DNA from: Rhodospirillum sp. | Lineage (GTDB): Bacteria; Pseudomonadota; Alphaproteobacteria; Rhodospirillales; Rhodospirillaceae | Length of the DNA: 64,000 nucleotides | NCBI GenBank assembly: GCA_021741145.1 | Contig: JAIOYK010000018.1 | Span: 1 to 64,000, forward strand | Direction: 5' to 3' | Shown here: positions 43,721 to 51,992 of the stretch, piece by piece | How the letters are laid out: every line of letters starts with the position of its first letter | Position numbering within the stretch: the stretch's first letter is position 1 | Notes under the pieces: model-generated | Told to the model about the DNA's origin: nothing | The model's input: only the letters and a program-made list of their open reading frames with translations | The model's database searches: none | Translations under genes and position numbers: made by a program

Positions 43721-44033
43721 GACCCTCAAGGAGTCGAGCCGAGGTCACATAGAGGAACAGGCCAATAATTTGAATTTTTATACCGCAATCATGAATTTTA
43801 GACCCAAGTTTTTGGGTTCAGGTGCCAAGAGTGAGGTCATTCGCGGATCCGAGAAATGCACCAGAGCGGATTACGTCTCATTTTGGGTCAAACAATCCGC
43901 TCTGGACATTTGATCTTGGTGAAAGCCGCCAGGCCGTAAGCCTGCGGACTGCCCGTTTCAATCTGCTTTAGAGTGCTCGGGATGTGCCCTAATCGTCATG
44001 ACGTGACGTGACGGGCGGGCGCCGAGCGGTGTC
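43721..44033. other. Gene-free, AT-richer spacer with two inverted repeats
   Basis: No coding sequence is seen. ACCCAA-N4-TTGGGT lies at 43802-43817. A perfect 12-bp inverted repeat, CCAGAGCGGATT / AATCCGCTCTGG, lies at 43861-43872 and 43894-43905 with 21 bp between the arms. It is not followed by T residues. It could be a dispersed palindromic element; no second copy is present in this window. Confidence 0.5.
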
Positions 44034-44288
44034 TTAACCCGTGATATTGAAGGGCGCCATGGCGCGATAGCTGTCCAGGACATGGATGCGAATGGCGCTG
44101 GATAAGTTCCCGGACCGTTCGGTGTCGATTTCGGTAACCATGTCGTTGACTGATTTTCCCTTCATGCGAGCAAGATCCTTCAAGGCATCCCAGAATGGCT
44201 CTTCTAGGGAAACACTGGTTCGATGCCCGGCTATTGTAACGGAACGCTTGCGCACGACTGGCGCTTGGGCGTGCATGACTTGGTCCAT
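44034..44288 (-). CDS. Ribbon-helix-helix domain protein
   Basis: An 84-residue protein. The core R-T-S-V-S-L-E-E-P-F-W-D-A-L-K-D-L-A followed by S-V-N-D-M-V-T-E-I-D is the ribbon-helix-helix fold of small alphaproteobacterial proteins usually assigned to the RHH_4 family; the strand R-x-S-V-S-L would contact DNA as a dimer. The N-terminus is basic (VVRKRSVTIAGHR). No toxin gene is next to it, so it is not obviously an antitoxin. It stands alone between gene-poor stretches. Confidence 0.8.
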   Translation of the reverse strand: MDQVMHAQAPVVRKRSVTIAGHRTSVSLEEPFWDALKDLARMKGKSVNDMVTEIDTERSGNLSSAIRIHVLDSYRAMAPFNITG

Positions 44289-44718
44289 GGGTTCGGTGAC
44301 TCCTCAAACTCTTGCCAAAAGGGACTGGTACGCCCTGCGGCGAGCCAGTTGCCTTGGATCTTCACCCTCAACCGTCATCGTTAGTATGTCAGTGCCCTTG
44401 ATGGGATCTTTTCGACATGTCAGGAGTTACCTCCATCGACCGATGAACGGACGCATGCCCCGATTGGTTAATTTTTTTGTTTACAACCTTCAGCGCCGGA
44501 AAAAGAATCTTTCCTTCCAGCGTCCATGGGATTCGTCTGTCGCGCGGGGCATCGCGACAGAATAGTTCCATATAGCCCGTGTGTCCCCAGGCTGGCTAGA
44601 AGATACTCGACAAGATGTTTGTTTTTCTAGACGGGATTGTATTTTTAGGTGTGGAAATATGAGATGAGACAAGTATTAGGGGCGAAATCGATGAAACAAA
44701 AATCACCCTCCGTTGTCT
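44289..44718. other. 430-bp AT-rich region without a recognised gene
   Basis: Base composition drops clearly compared with the rest of the window. The short frames in it have no family features. A perfect 8-bp inverted repeat CTGTCGCG / CGCGACAG lies at 44537-44544 and 44553-44560. The region should contain the promoter of the RHH gene and the end of the hydrolase transcript. Recent insertion or a regulatory RNA cannot be excluded. Confidence 0.4.
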
Positions 44719-45372
44719 TTAAGTTTCGACTTCTAATATAAATTGGTGAATTGCCTCCAAGGCGCACAGGAGGTTGACGGCTTCGGTACGGCCACTTGCC
44801 TTGCGCGGCTTCAAGGAATGGTCTCCATCTTCCAGCCAATGGAGGCGTATGGCTGGCGATAGGGGCACCTTCGATATGGACTCCCGGCTCCCCAGGCTGT
44901 CGCGGGTTCCCTGGCAGAACAGGCTGGGCGTGGCCAAATGGGCCAAATGGGCGCAACGGGTGGTTGCTTTTTCTGGTTTGCCGGGGGGATGGAAGGGGAA
45001 ACCAAGGCCTAAAAGTCCCGCCACGCCGAAGTCATCGGCGAGCAGGGAGGCCATACGTCCACCCATCGACTTTCCCCCGATAACCAAGCGGCCTGGACCG
45101 CTGGGGCCGGATTCCGCGGCCACGATTGCCTTCCAGGTTTCCAGAAGCTTGGGTTGTCTGTCTGGTGGTGCTTTCACCCCCTCGGTTCGGCGCCGGGCCA
45201 TGTAGGGGAATTCGAAGCGGACGACTCGCCAACCCCGGCTTCCGAGGCCCTGGGCGATGGCGTCCATGAAGGGGCTGTCCATCGGTGCGCCAGCCCCATG
45301 GGCCAGGATGACGGTCAGCGGGGCATTCGCCGGGCCATCGTTGAGGGTCGGAAGGGCAAAGGCCGTGGACAT
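44719..45372 (-). CDS. Alpha/beta hydrolase family protein (KANL3/Tex30-like)
   Basis: A 217-residue alpha/beta hydrolase. The oxyanion strand is ILAHGAGAPMDSPFM, the nucleophile elbow is GGKSMGGRMAS (Ser in G-x-S-x-G), and the likely acid and base lie in QGTRDSLG and EDGDHSLKP near the C-terminus. The H-G-A-G-A-x-M-D-S-P-F-M pattern is typical of the KANL3/Tex30-like group, whose substrates are unknown. AAGGAA precedes the ATG at 45372; the open frame continues upstream over the divergent gene but has no ribosome site. Confidence 0.82.
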   Translation of the reverse strand: MSTAFALPTLNDGPANAPLTVILAHGAGAPMDSPFMDAIAQGLGSRGWRVVRFEFPYMARRRTEGVKAPPDRQPKLLETWKAIVAAESGPSGPGRLVIGGKSMGGRMASLLADDFGVAGLLGLGFPFHPPGKPEKATTRCAHLAHLATPSLFCQGTRDSLGSRESISKVPLSPAIRLHWLEDGDHSLKPRKASGRTEAVNLLCALEAIHQFILEVET

Positions 45373-45474
45373 GGGGGTTCCTTGAAAGTTGGGGAGGGGG
45401 CACGATCTTAACGAGATTGGTCCCGGCTGTCCGACCGGATTGCCTCGGGTTGACGGCTTCCCTGGAATGGAAAA

Positions 45475-46191
45475 ATGATGCTTCAAGCCTGTTTGAATGG
45501 AGGGCTGTCCCGTAAGGCTCACGCCCGCGTGCCCGAAAGCCCAAGGGAATTGGCGGAGGATGCCCGGTTGGCGCGAACCCTGGGGGTCGAGGCTCTGCAT
45601 GTTCATCCGCGGGGAGCCGATGGCCGCGAGAGTGTCTGTCCCGAGGACGTGGTTGCCTGCCTGAAGGCGATTAGCGAGGCGGTTCCTGGGATGCCGGTTG
45701 GCGTGGGCACGGGAATTTGGATCCGCCCCACGGGTACGGCCCGCTTGCGGTTGATTGAACGCTGGTCAGAGTGTCCTGACTATGCCTCGGTCAATCTCAA
45801 CGAACCCGATGCATCGGAGACCATGGCGATTCTCCGCGCCAAGGGAATTGGGATCGAAGCGGGCCTCTGGTCCCGGTCCGATGCCGAGCGGTTCGTCGCC
45901 TTGGGCTTGCCCGCTTGTACGCGGGTCCTGATCGAAATGCCGGACGGGGATCCGGTCGCGGTGGCGCGGGAATACGGCCAGATGATGGCGATCCTGGTGG
46001 AGGCCGCCTATGACGGGTCCATCCTGCTTCACGGCGAGGGAAAAAGCGCCTGGACCATGGTGGCTCTGGCCCGAACCAAGGGTCACGACACGCGGATCGG
46101 ATTGGAAGACACGCAAACCCTGCCCGATGGTCGGCCCGTGACGGGCAATGGCGACCTCATCGCGGCGGCGGCCGCGATCCTGTGGGGGTAG
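45475..46191 (+). CDS. BKACE/DUF849 family protein (beta-keto acid cleavage type)
   Basis: A 238-residue TIM-barrel protein that begins QACLNGGLSRKAHARVPESP. The first strand with its conserved N-G and the zinc-binding H-V-H-P-R are BKACE features; such enzymes cleave beta-keto acids with acetyl-CoA. It is 30-60 residues shorter than the experimentally known members, and the sequence after H-V-H-P differs (R-G-A-D-G-R-E-S). It may be the shorter subclass with an unknown substrate. It is divergent from the hydrolase gene and convergent with the TfoX-like gene. Confidence 0.7.
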   Translation: MMLQACLNGGLSRKAHARVPESPRELAEDARLARTLGVEALHVHPRGADGRESVCPEDVVACLKAISEAVPGMPVGVGTGIWIRPTGTARLRLIERWSECPDYASVNLNEPDASETMAILRAKGIGIEAGLWSRSDAERFVALGLPACTRVLIEMPDGDPVAVAREYGQMMAILVEAAYDGSILLHGEGKSAWTMVALARTKGHDTRIGLEDTQTLPDGRPVTGNGDLIAAAAAILWG

Positions 46192-46200
46192 GGGAGACGC

Positions 46201-46578
46201 TTATACGCTCGCCTTATGGGCTCTTTTCGCCGATTCCCAGGCTCGTTTGCCCCATTCGGCCATGCTGTCCTCGGTATCGAGGACGAAGGGCGGCACGACG
46301 CGGAACTTCAGTCCGCCGGTGGGCATGCCGTGGGAGAACATATCCTTGGTGTCTTCTTCTTCCTCTCCCTCCTTGATCGCCTGTTCCCAGGTGTCGTAGG
46401 GGGCGGAAGTCTGTTGGTCGACGCGGAAGTGGAGCAGTCCTGCGGAGAGAATGCCGAACAGGACACCATCCAGATAGAAACCGGTGGCGTCGGACATGTC
46501 GCGGGCCTCCACCTTGCCGAGCGCGGCGCGCATCAGGGGCAGCAGGGCCTGGACAATGGATGTACGGTCGTTGTCCAT
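46201..46578 (-). CDS. TfoX N-terminal-domain-like protein
   Basis: A 125-residue protein resembling the N-terminal domain of TfoX/Sxy. Seen are A-T-G-F-Y-L-D-G-V-L-F-G-I-L-S, then L-L-H-F-R-V-D, and the end D-S-M-A-E-W-G-K-R-A-W-E-S-A-K. An acidic insert (KEGEEEEDTKD) sits in the middle. In gammaproteobacteria Sxy activates competence genes; the single-domain alphaproteobacterial versions are uncharacterised. GGGAGG precedes the ATG at 46578. It lies downstream of fumarase on the same strand, separated by 118 bp. Confidence 0.65.
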   Translation of the reverse strand: MDNDRTSIVQALLPLMRAALGKVEARDMSDATGFYLDGVLFGILSAGLLHFRVDQQTSAPYDTWEQAIKEGEEEEDTKDMFSHGMPTGGLKFRVVPPFVLDTEDSMAEWGKRAWESAKRAHKASV

Positions 46579-46696
46579 CGGGCCGTGGGCCTCCCATGGG
46601 GGGCGGGTCGGAAAGAGGTGCCGGTTCCGCCACGAAATGAGAAGGAAAGGGAGTGGGGCGGACCGGGATCCGCCCCTCGGGGTCGATCGCTCTGGA

Positions 46697-48313
46697 TCAG
46701 AGCTGCTTGAAGAAGTCGTTCCCCTTGTCGTCGACAATAATGAAGGCCGGGAAGTCCTCCACCTCGATCTTCCAGATGGCTTCCATGCCCAGCTCCGGAT
46801 ACTCCAGAACCTCGATTTTTCGGATGCTGTTGAGCGCCAGTTGGGCGGCGGCGCCGCCAATGGAGCCCAGATAGAAGCCGCCGTGTTCGTGGCAGGCGTC
46901 GGTCACGGCCTTGGAGCGGTTGCCCTTGGCGATCATGACCATGGATCCGCCGTTGGCCTGGAACAGGTCCACATAGGCGTCCATGCGCCCCGCCGTGGTG
47001 GGGCCAAAGGATCCGGACGCATACCCTTCGGGGGTCTTGGCCGGACCCGCGTAGTAAACGGCCATGTCCTTGAAGTACTGGGGCAGGCCCTCGCCCGCGT
47101 CCAGACGTTCTTTCAGCTTGGCATGGGCGATGTCCCGGGCCACGATCATGGGGCCGGACAGCGACACCCGGGTCTTGGTCGGGTATTGGGCCAGGGTCTT
47201 GCGGATCTCGTCCATGGGCTTGGACAGGTCGATTTTGACCACGTCCTCGGAAAGCTTGTCTGTCCGGACTTCGGGCAGGTATTTCGCGGGATCCGACTCC
47301 AGGCGTTCCAGAAAAAGGCCCTTCTCGGTGATCTTGCCCAGCATCTGCCGGTCGGCGGAGCAGGAAACGCCGATACCCACGGGGCAGGAGGCGCCATGGC
47401 GGGGCAGGCGGATAACGCGGACGTCGTGGCAGAAGTACTTGCCACCGAATTGGGCACCGATGCCCATATCCTGGGTCATCTTGAGGATTTGGGCTTCCAT
47501 GTCCAGGTCGCGGAAGGCGTGGCCCGCCTTGGATCCTTCCGTGGGCAAGGTGTCCAGGTAGTGAGCACTGCCCAGCTTGACCGCCTTGAGGCAGGCCTCG
47601 GCGCTGGTGCCGCCGATGGCGATGGACAGGTGGTAGGGCGGGCAAGCCGCGGTCCCCAGGGTCCGGATCTGCTCGTCCATGAAAGCGGCGAAGGTGGCCG
47701 GATTCAGGAGAGCCTTGGTCTGCTGGTACAGGTAGACCTTATTGGCCGAGCCCCCGCCCTTGGCCATGAACATGAACTTATAGGCCGCGCCCGGTTCGGC
47801 GTAGAGGTCGATCTGGGCGGGCAGATTGTTGCCGGTATTGACCTCCTCGAACAGACTCAGTGGAGCCATCTGGGAGTAGCGCAGGTTCAGGGACCCATAG
47901 GCCTTGGCCACGCCCTCGGACAGGGCCAGGGTATCGGTATCACCGGAGAAAATCCGCTGACCCTTCTTGCCCATGATGATGGCGGTGCCGGTATCCTGAC
48001 ACATGGGCAGGATCATGCCCGCGGAGATATTGGCGTTCTTCAGCAGTTCCAGGGCGACGAAGCGGTCGTTGGGGGAGGCCTCGGGGTCGTCGAGGATGGC
48101 GCGGACCTGCTTCAGGTGCGCCGGGCGCAACAGGTGGGAAATGTCGCGGAAGGCCTCCTCGGCGAGGCGGGTCAGGGCCTCGGGTTTGACCACCACGATG
48201 GGCTGGCCCCGGAAGGTGTCCGTCTCCACCAGCCCTTCGCCGCCCTCGACGGGGCGGTATTCGGTGGTGTCATTGGACAACGGAAACAGGTCCGCGAACG
48301 CGGCGTCGATCAT
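46697..48313 (-). CDS. fumA: Class I fumarate hydratase (iron-sulfur)
   Basis: A 538-residue homodimeric class I fumarase that interconverts fumarate and malate with an oxygen-sensitive [4Fe-4S] cluster. Candidate cluster cysteines are in [13 protein letters not shown] (about 104-116), in T-A-A-C-P-P-Y-H and in CPVGIGVSC. The C-terminal beta domain has [18 protein letters not shown] precedes the ATG at 48313; a TTG six codons earlier is less likely. Class II FumC would be unrelated in sequence. sspB lies directly upstream on the same strand. Confidence 0.95.
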   Translation of the reverse strand: MIDAAFADLFPLSNDTTEYRPVEGGEGLVETDTFRGQPIVVVKPEALTRLAEEAFRDISHLLRPAHLKQVRAILDDPEASPNDRFVALELLKNANISAGMILPMCQDTGTAIIMGKKGQRIFSGDTDTLALSEGVAKAYGSLNLRYSQMAPLSLFEEVNTGNNLPAQIDLYAEPGAAYKFMFMAKGGGSANKVYLYQQTKALLNPATFAAFMDEQIRTLGTAACPPYHLSIAIGGTSAEACLKAVKLGSAHYLDTLPTEGSKAGHAFRDLDMEAQILKMTQDMGIGAQFGGKYFCHDVRVIRLPRHGASCPVGIGVSCSADRQMLGKITEKGLFLERLESDPAKYLPEVRTDKLSEDVVKIDLSKPMDEIRKTLAQYPTKTRVSLSGPMIVARDIAHAKLKERLDAGEGLPQYFKDMAVYYAGPAKTPEGYASGSFGPTTAGRMDAYVDLFQANGGSMVMIAKGNRSKAVTDACHEHGGFYLGSIGGAAAQLALNSIRKIEVLEYPELGMEAIWKIEVEDFPAFIIVDDKGNDFFKQL

Positions 48314-48421
48314 GGTCGTCTTCTCCCCCAAGCTTTTGGCCCGAAACTTTTGGAATCCGGTCGTGATGGAGCGGGGACCGGTCTCTCATTCCGGTCCTCG
48401 TTCCCATGCAAGGGTCCTTTA

Positions 48422-48928
48422 TTAGGGCTTCTTGCGGAAGGTATCCAGTGTGATGACGTTATCTTCGGGGGCGGTTACGCCGTCCTGGGCATCGACGTCA
48501 TCCTGATCGTCCTCGGCCATGGGGTCGGGGAACAGATCGTCGTCGTCCTCGTCATCCTCCAGGGCCACGCCCGTCTGGAATTGCAGGCCGAAGGAGGCAT
48601 GGGGATCGGCGAAGGCGCTGACCGCGTCGAAAGGCACGACCAAGCGTTCTCGGATACCGCCGAAGGATAGAACCACGGCGAAGAACGTGTCCCGGACCTC
48701 CAGGTCCCAGAACTGGTTCTGCAGCACGATGGTCATGGCCTCGGGGTGCTGGCTTTTCAGGCGAGGGGACAGTACGGCGCCGTCATGGTTGGTATCGAAT
48801 GTGATGTAGAAATGGTGCTCGCCGGGCAGGCCCTGTTTCTGGGTGATTTCCAGGGCCTCGCGGAGAACGCCCCGCAAGGCGCTTTCCACCATGCGGTCAT
48901 AGGCGAAGTGTTCGGTCATGTCGTCCAC
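48422..48928 (-). CDS. sspB: ClpXP adaptor SspB (alphaproteobacterial type)
   Basis: A protein of about 168 residues. It has the SspB core L-P-G-E-H-H-F-Y-I-T-F-D-T, then S-P-R-L-K-x-x-x-P-E-x-M-T-I-V-L-Q-x-Q-F-W-D-L and F-G-G-I-x-E-R-L-V-V-P-F-D-A-V. After an acidic linker (DDEDDDDLFPD) comes the C-terminal ClpX-binding tail (ITLDTFRKK). It brings ssrA-tagged proteins to ClpXP. GTG at 48928 has AAGGA 6 nt upstream and is preferred; ATG at 48919 is the alternative. The tmRNA gene that makes the tag lies directly upstream on the same strand. Confidence 0.93.
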   Translation of the reverse strand: MDDMTEHFAYDRMVESALRGVLREALEITQKQGLPGEHHFYITFDTNHDGAVLSPRLKSQHPEAMTIVLQNQFWDLEVRDTFFAVVLSFGGIRERLVVPFDAVSAFADPHASFGLQFQTGVALEDDEDDDDLFPDPMAEDDQDDVDAQDGVTAPEDNVITLDTFRKKP

Positions 48929-49099
48929 AGGCAATCCTTCGTCCCTCGTGATGGGTGATTAGGTCGTCCTGACCGCATAGCATAAACGGAACCACGGGCA
49001 ACACAATCCCGTCCCGCGGAGGAGACATGGAATTCCCTGGTCTGAAGTCGCGATGCGGTCGGAACCGGATCGCATGGGGAGAAGTGGAGGGCTTCTTGT

Positions 49100-49417
49100 T
49101 GCCCGGCGCCCCCCGAACCGCGCCTAGACGTGCGACGGCCTAGGACTTAATTGAGATTGTGACACTGCTTACGCAGCGGCACGCACCTCGGCAAAGTTGT
49201 CATTGGCAACTGTTGCAATGGCCCGGTAACGGTGGTGCCATGCCGAACACAGTCTCCGTCTTTACCACGCGCGTCGATCCTATTTCGCCCCCAGGGGACC
49301 GACCGATGGTGTGAGTCGGTGGCCGGTCTTGAAACTGGTGGAGGCGCCGGGTACCGCCCCCGGGTCCGCAACGCTTATTCCACGAAGGGTTTAGCGTCAT
49401 AGCCGGGCAAGCCCGGC
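49100..49417 (-). ncRNA. ssrA: tmRNA, circularly permuted two-piece form
   Basis: On the minus strand the acceptor piece comes first (about 49417 to 49336): stem GCCGGGC-TT-GCCCGGC, then a T-arm-like CCGGG-N7-CCCGG, the 3' acceptor strand CGCCTCC and ACCA at 49339-49336. After a 43-nt intervening segment the coding piece starts at 49292 with GGGGGCGAAATAGGATCGAC, whose first seven bases pair with CGCCTCC. The tag frame runs from 49207 to the TAA at 49171-49169 and encodes ANDNFAEVRAAA. The 3' end near 49100 is approximate. Permuted tmRNA is characteristic of alphaproteobacteria. It rescues stalled ribosomes and tags products for ClpXP. Confidence 0.93.
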
Positions 49418-49423
49418 ACCTCC

Positions 49424-49452
49424 AATATAAGGGGACCGTCGCCGGAATGCAA
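49424..49452 (-). promoter_or_regulatory. Promoter of the tmRNA gene
   Basis: On the minus strand, TTGCAT (49452-49447) and TTATAT (49429-49424) are separated by 17 bp. The predicted start, 6-7 bp further on, falls at the first stem of the acceptor piece, which supports the 5' end given for ssrA. Confidence 0.65.
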
Positions 49453-49480
49453 AGGGTGTACGATGGTTTCTTCCCGATGA

Positions 49481-49709
49481 ATTGGAGACGCCCGGCAGGG
49501 GGCGACTCGGGGCCAGATCGAGGCGGTGCGTGTCGCCATCTCCCATCGGGGCCATCGTCTGGGGTCGGCCATGCGTCTCCGGGCCGTCGAGGACTGCCGT
49601 CGCCGGGACCGGGCCTTGGTGCGACTGACCTCGGACAAGGCGCGGGAGGATGCCCACCGGTTCTAGGATCGACTGGGCCTCGAGGCCAGTCCTGTGGGTT
49701 ACAAGATGG
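49481..49709 (+). pseudogene. GNAT N-acetyltransferase remnant
   Basis: Codons in phase with position 49664 read Q-I-E-A-V-R-V-A-I-S-H-R-G-H-R-L-G-S-A-M, the acetyl-CoA-binding motif A of GNAT enzymes (R-x-x-x-x-H-R-G-x-G). Then come L-T-S-D-K-A-R-E-D-A-H-R-F, a TAG stop at 49664-49666 where a Tyr is expected, and D-R-L-G-L-E-A-S-P-V-G-Y-K-M-A-L-Q. The N-terminal half is missing. It lies just upstream of ssrA on the opposite strand and is convergent with the deaminase gene. Confidence 0.75.
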
Positions 49710-49755
49710 CGCTGCAATGGTGTAACGCTACGAGGGGGCGCTATGAGGGGGCGCT

Positions 49756-50784
49756 TCAGGAGGTCGTCAAATGGGCGTTCAACTCATCAAGCAGCGCCGC
49801 TTTTCGCTCCGGAGTCGAAAAAGCTCCTTCGATCCCATTGCGGGCCAGTTGGGCCAAATCGTCTCGGCCCAGGTCGAGCGCTTGGGCGACCGCGCGGTAA
49901 TTTTCACCGATGGTGCCACCGAAATAGGACGGGTCGTCCGAATTCACCGTGACCTTTAGACCCAAGTCCAGCATGCTCTTTAGGGGGTGCTTGGTCAGGT
50001 CGTTAACCACGCGGAGCTTCAGGTTGGAGAGCGGGCAGACCGTGAGCGTCATCCCCTCGGTCACCAGTCGCGCCACCAGGGCGGGGTCTTCGAGGGACCG
50101 GTTGCCATGGTCGACGCGGTCCACCTTCAGCAGGTCGAGGGCCTCCCACAGATAGGCGGGGGGACCTTCCTCCCCGGCGTGGGCCATGACCTTCAGACCC
50201 AGGTCCCGGGCCTTTTCGAACACCCGGATGAACTTGGAGGGGGGATGCCCCACTTCCGAGGAATCCAGCCCAAGGCCCAGAAGGCGGTCCCGGTAGGGCA
50301 GGGCGGCCTCCAGGGTTTTCAGCGCGTCTTCCTCGGGCAGGTGGCGCAGAATACTGAGGACGAGGCCCGAGGAAATGCCCAGATCCCGTTCCCCCTCGGC
50401 CAGGGCGTCGAGGATGCCCTCGATCACATCGGTGAAGGGGACGCCCCGCTCGGTGTGCCCTTGGGGGTCGAAGAAGATCTCCACATGACGGACATTGTCC
50501 TGGGCCACCCGCTCCAGATAAGCCCGGGTCAGGTCATGGAAATCCTGGCGAGTCCGCAGCACGGCCATGCCTTGGTAATAGAGGTCCAGGAATTCCTGGA
50601 GATTGGCGAACTGGTAAGCCGCCCGGATCTCCTCCACCGAGTCGTAGGGGAGGGTGACGCCATTGCGGCGGGCCAGTTCGAACATCAATTCGGGCTCAAG
50701 GCTGCCTTCGATATGCAGGTGCAGTTCGACCTTGGGCAGACCTTGGATGAAGACGGCGAGGTCGGTTTGGCGTGCCTGTTCCAT
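49756..50784 (-). CDS. Adenine deaminase (Aah1/PA0148 type)
   Basis: A 342-residue amidohydrolase of the adenosine deaminase superfamily. Metal ligands are in V-E-L-H-L-H-I-E-G-S near the N-terminus, H-A-G-E-E, D-H-G-N-R and NSDDPSYF. The stretch E-I-F-F-D-P-Q-G-H-T and the segment LDSSEVGHPPSKF are typical of the adenine-deaminase branch, where true adenosine deaminases have D-L-A-G-x-E. So it should convert adenine to hypoxanthine in purine salvage. Its ATG overlaps the ftsY stop by one base, which makes it the last gene of the dapF-mtaB-ftsY operon. Confidence 0.87.
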   Translation of the reverse strand: MEQARQTDLAVFIQGLPKVELHLHIEGSLEPELMFELARRNGVTLPYDSVEEIRAAYQFANLQEFLDLYYQGMAVLRTRQDFHDLTRAYLERVAQDNVRHVEIFFDPQGHTERGVPFTDVIEGILDALAEGERDLGISSGLVLSILRHLPEEDALKTLEAALPYRDRLLGLGLDSSEVGHPPSKFIRVFEKARDLGLKVMAHAGEEGPPAYLWEALDLLKVDRVDHGNRSLEDPALVARLVTEGMTLTVCPLSNLKLRVVNDLTKHPLKSMLDLGLKVTVNSDDPSYFGGTIGENYRAVAQALDLGRDDLAQLARNGIEGAFSTPERKAALLDELNAHLTTS

Positions 50785-51992
50785 TACAGCCCCATCAAGC
50801 CGTTGGCGAAGTCCTGGGCATTGAAGGGGCGGAGGTCGTCGATGCCCTCGCCCACGCCCACGTAGTGGACGGGCAGGCCGAATTTGTCGGCGAGCGCCAC
50901 GACCACCCCCCCCTTGGCCGTGCCGTCCAGCTTGGTCATGACCAGCCCGGAGACATTGGTCATTTCCTGGAAGACCTTCACCTGCTGGTGGGCGTTCTGA
51001 CCCACCGTGGCGTCGAGCACCTGCAGACAGACATGGGGCGCCCCGGGTTCCAGCTTCTTGATGACCCGCACGACCTTCTTCAACTCGTCCATCAGTTCGG
51101 CCTTGTTGTGGAGGCGCCCCGCGGTGTCGATCAGCAGCACGTCGTAGTTTTCCGCCCGGGCCCTTTGCAGGGCGTCATAGGCCAGACCGGCGGCGTCGGC
51201 GCCGATATCCCGGGCGATCACCGGGCATCCGGTCCGGTCGCCCCAGACCTTGAGCTGTTCCACCGCGGCGGCGCGAAAGGTGTCACCCGCGGCGAGGAGG
51301 ACGGATTTGCCCTCCCGCTTCAATTGGTTGGCGATCTTGCCAATGGTCGTGGTCTTGCCCGAGCCGTTGACACCCACAACCAACACCACATGGGGGCGGT
51401 TGGCCGGGTCGATGGGCATGGGCCGGGCCACCGGTGCCAGGATTTCGGCGATATCCTGGGCGAAATGGGCGCGCACCTCGTCGCCGGTCACGTCCTTGCC
51501 GAAGCGTTCCTTGGACAGGGATTGGGTCAACTTCATGGCCGTCTCGACACCCAGGTCGGCGGTGATCAGCAGATCCTCCAACTCCTCCAGGGCCGCGTCG
51601 TCCAGCTTGCGCTCGGTGAAGAGCCCCATGATCCCGCCGACAAGGCGGGAGGAGGACCGGGTCAGCCCAGCCCGCAGGCGGGCGAAAAAGCCTTCCTTTT
51701 TCGGAGCATCGTCTCCGGACGGGAGGGCGATGGCCGGTGCTCGTCCCTCATCCGGTTCGGCGTCAGGCTCGGGGATGATGTCTTGCTTCGGAGGGGGCTC
51801 GGGAATTGGTGGGGACAGGGGCTCCGGAATGGGGGTTGGTTCCGGGGTGGCGGTTGTCGGTTCGGTGGGAGCGTCTTCCGCGTCCTCTTCCGGGACGGGC
51901 GGCGGTTCGGGCTGGCGCTTGGCTTGGTCGAAGGTGGTCGGGCCGACGATCCGGGACCAGAAGCCCTTCTTATCCTTGTCGCGTTCGCTCAC
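50784..51992 (-). CDS. ftsY: Signal recognition particle receptor FtsY
   Basis: A 402-residue SRP receptor GTPase that docks ribosomes making membrane proteins. The N-terminal region (about 20-95) is Pro/Glu/Asp-rich, followed by the NG domain: G1 VGVNGSGKTTT, the I-box region GDTFRAAAVEQL, G3 DTAGRLHNKAEL, G4 TKLDGTAKGG. Its ATG overlaps the mtaB stop as ATGA. The partner protein Ffh is encoded in this window at 59.2 kb. Confidence 0.96.
   Translation of the reverse strand: MSERDKDKKGFWSRIVGPTTFDQAKRQPEPPPVPEEDAEDAPTEPTTATPEPTPIPEPLSPPIPEPPPKQDIIPEPDAEPDEGRAPAIALPSGDDAPKKEGFFARLRAGLTRSSSRLVGGIMGLFTERKLDDAALEELEDLLITADLGVETAMKLTQSLSKERFGKDVTGDEVRAHFAQDIAEILAPVARPMPIDPANRPHVVLVVGVNGSGKTTTIGKIANQLKREGKSVLLAAGDTFRAAAVEQLKVWGDRTGCPVIARDIGADAAGLAYDALQRARAENYDVLLIDTAGRLHNKAELMDELKKVVRVIKKLEPGAPHVCLQVLDATVGQNAHQQVKVFQEMTNVSGLVMTKLDGTAKGGVVVALADKFGLPVHYVGVGEGIDDLRPFNAQDFANGLMGL

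Noticed and set aside
44086-44565. 159-codon plus-strand frame over the RHH gene
   Set aside because: It is mostly antisense to the RHH gene, and the rest falls in AT-rich DNA without a ribosome site or domain.
46484-48670. 728-codon plus-strand frame opposite fumarase
   Set aside because: Antisense of fumA and sspB without any recognisable motif.
49447-49725. 92-codon plus-strand frame in the ssrA upstream region
   Set aside because: A different frame of the same stretch encodes the GNAT remnant; this one is Gly/Pro/Arg-rich noise.
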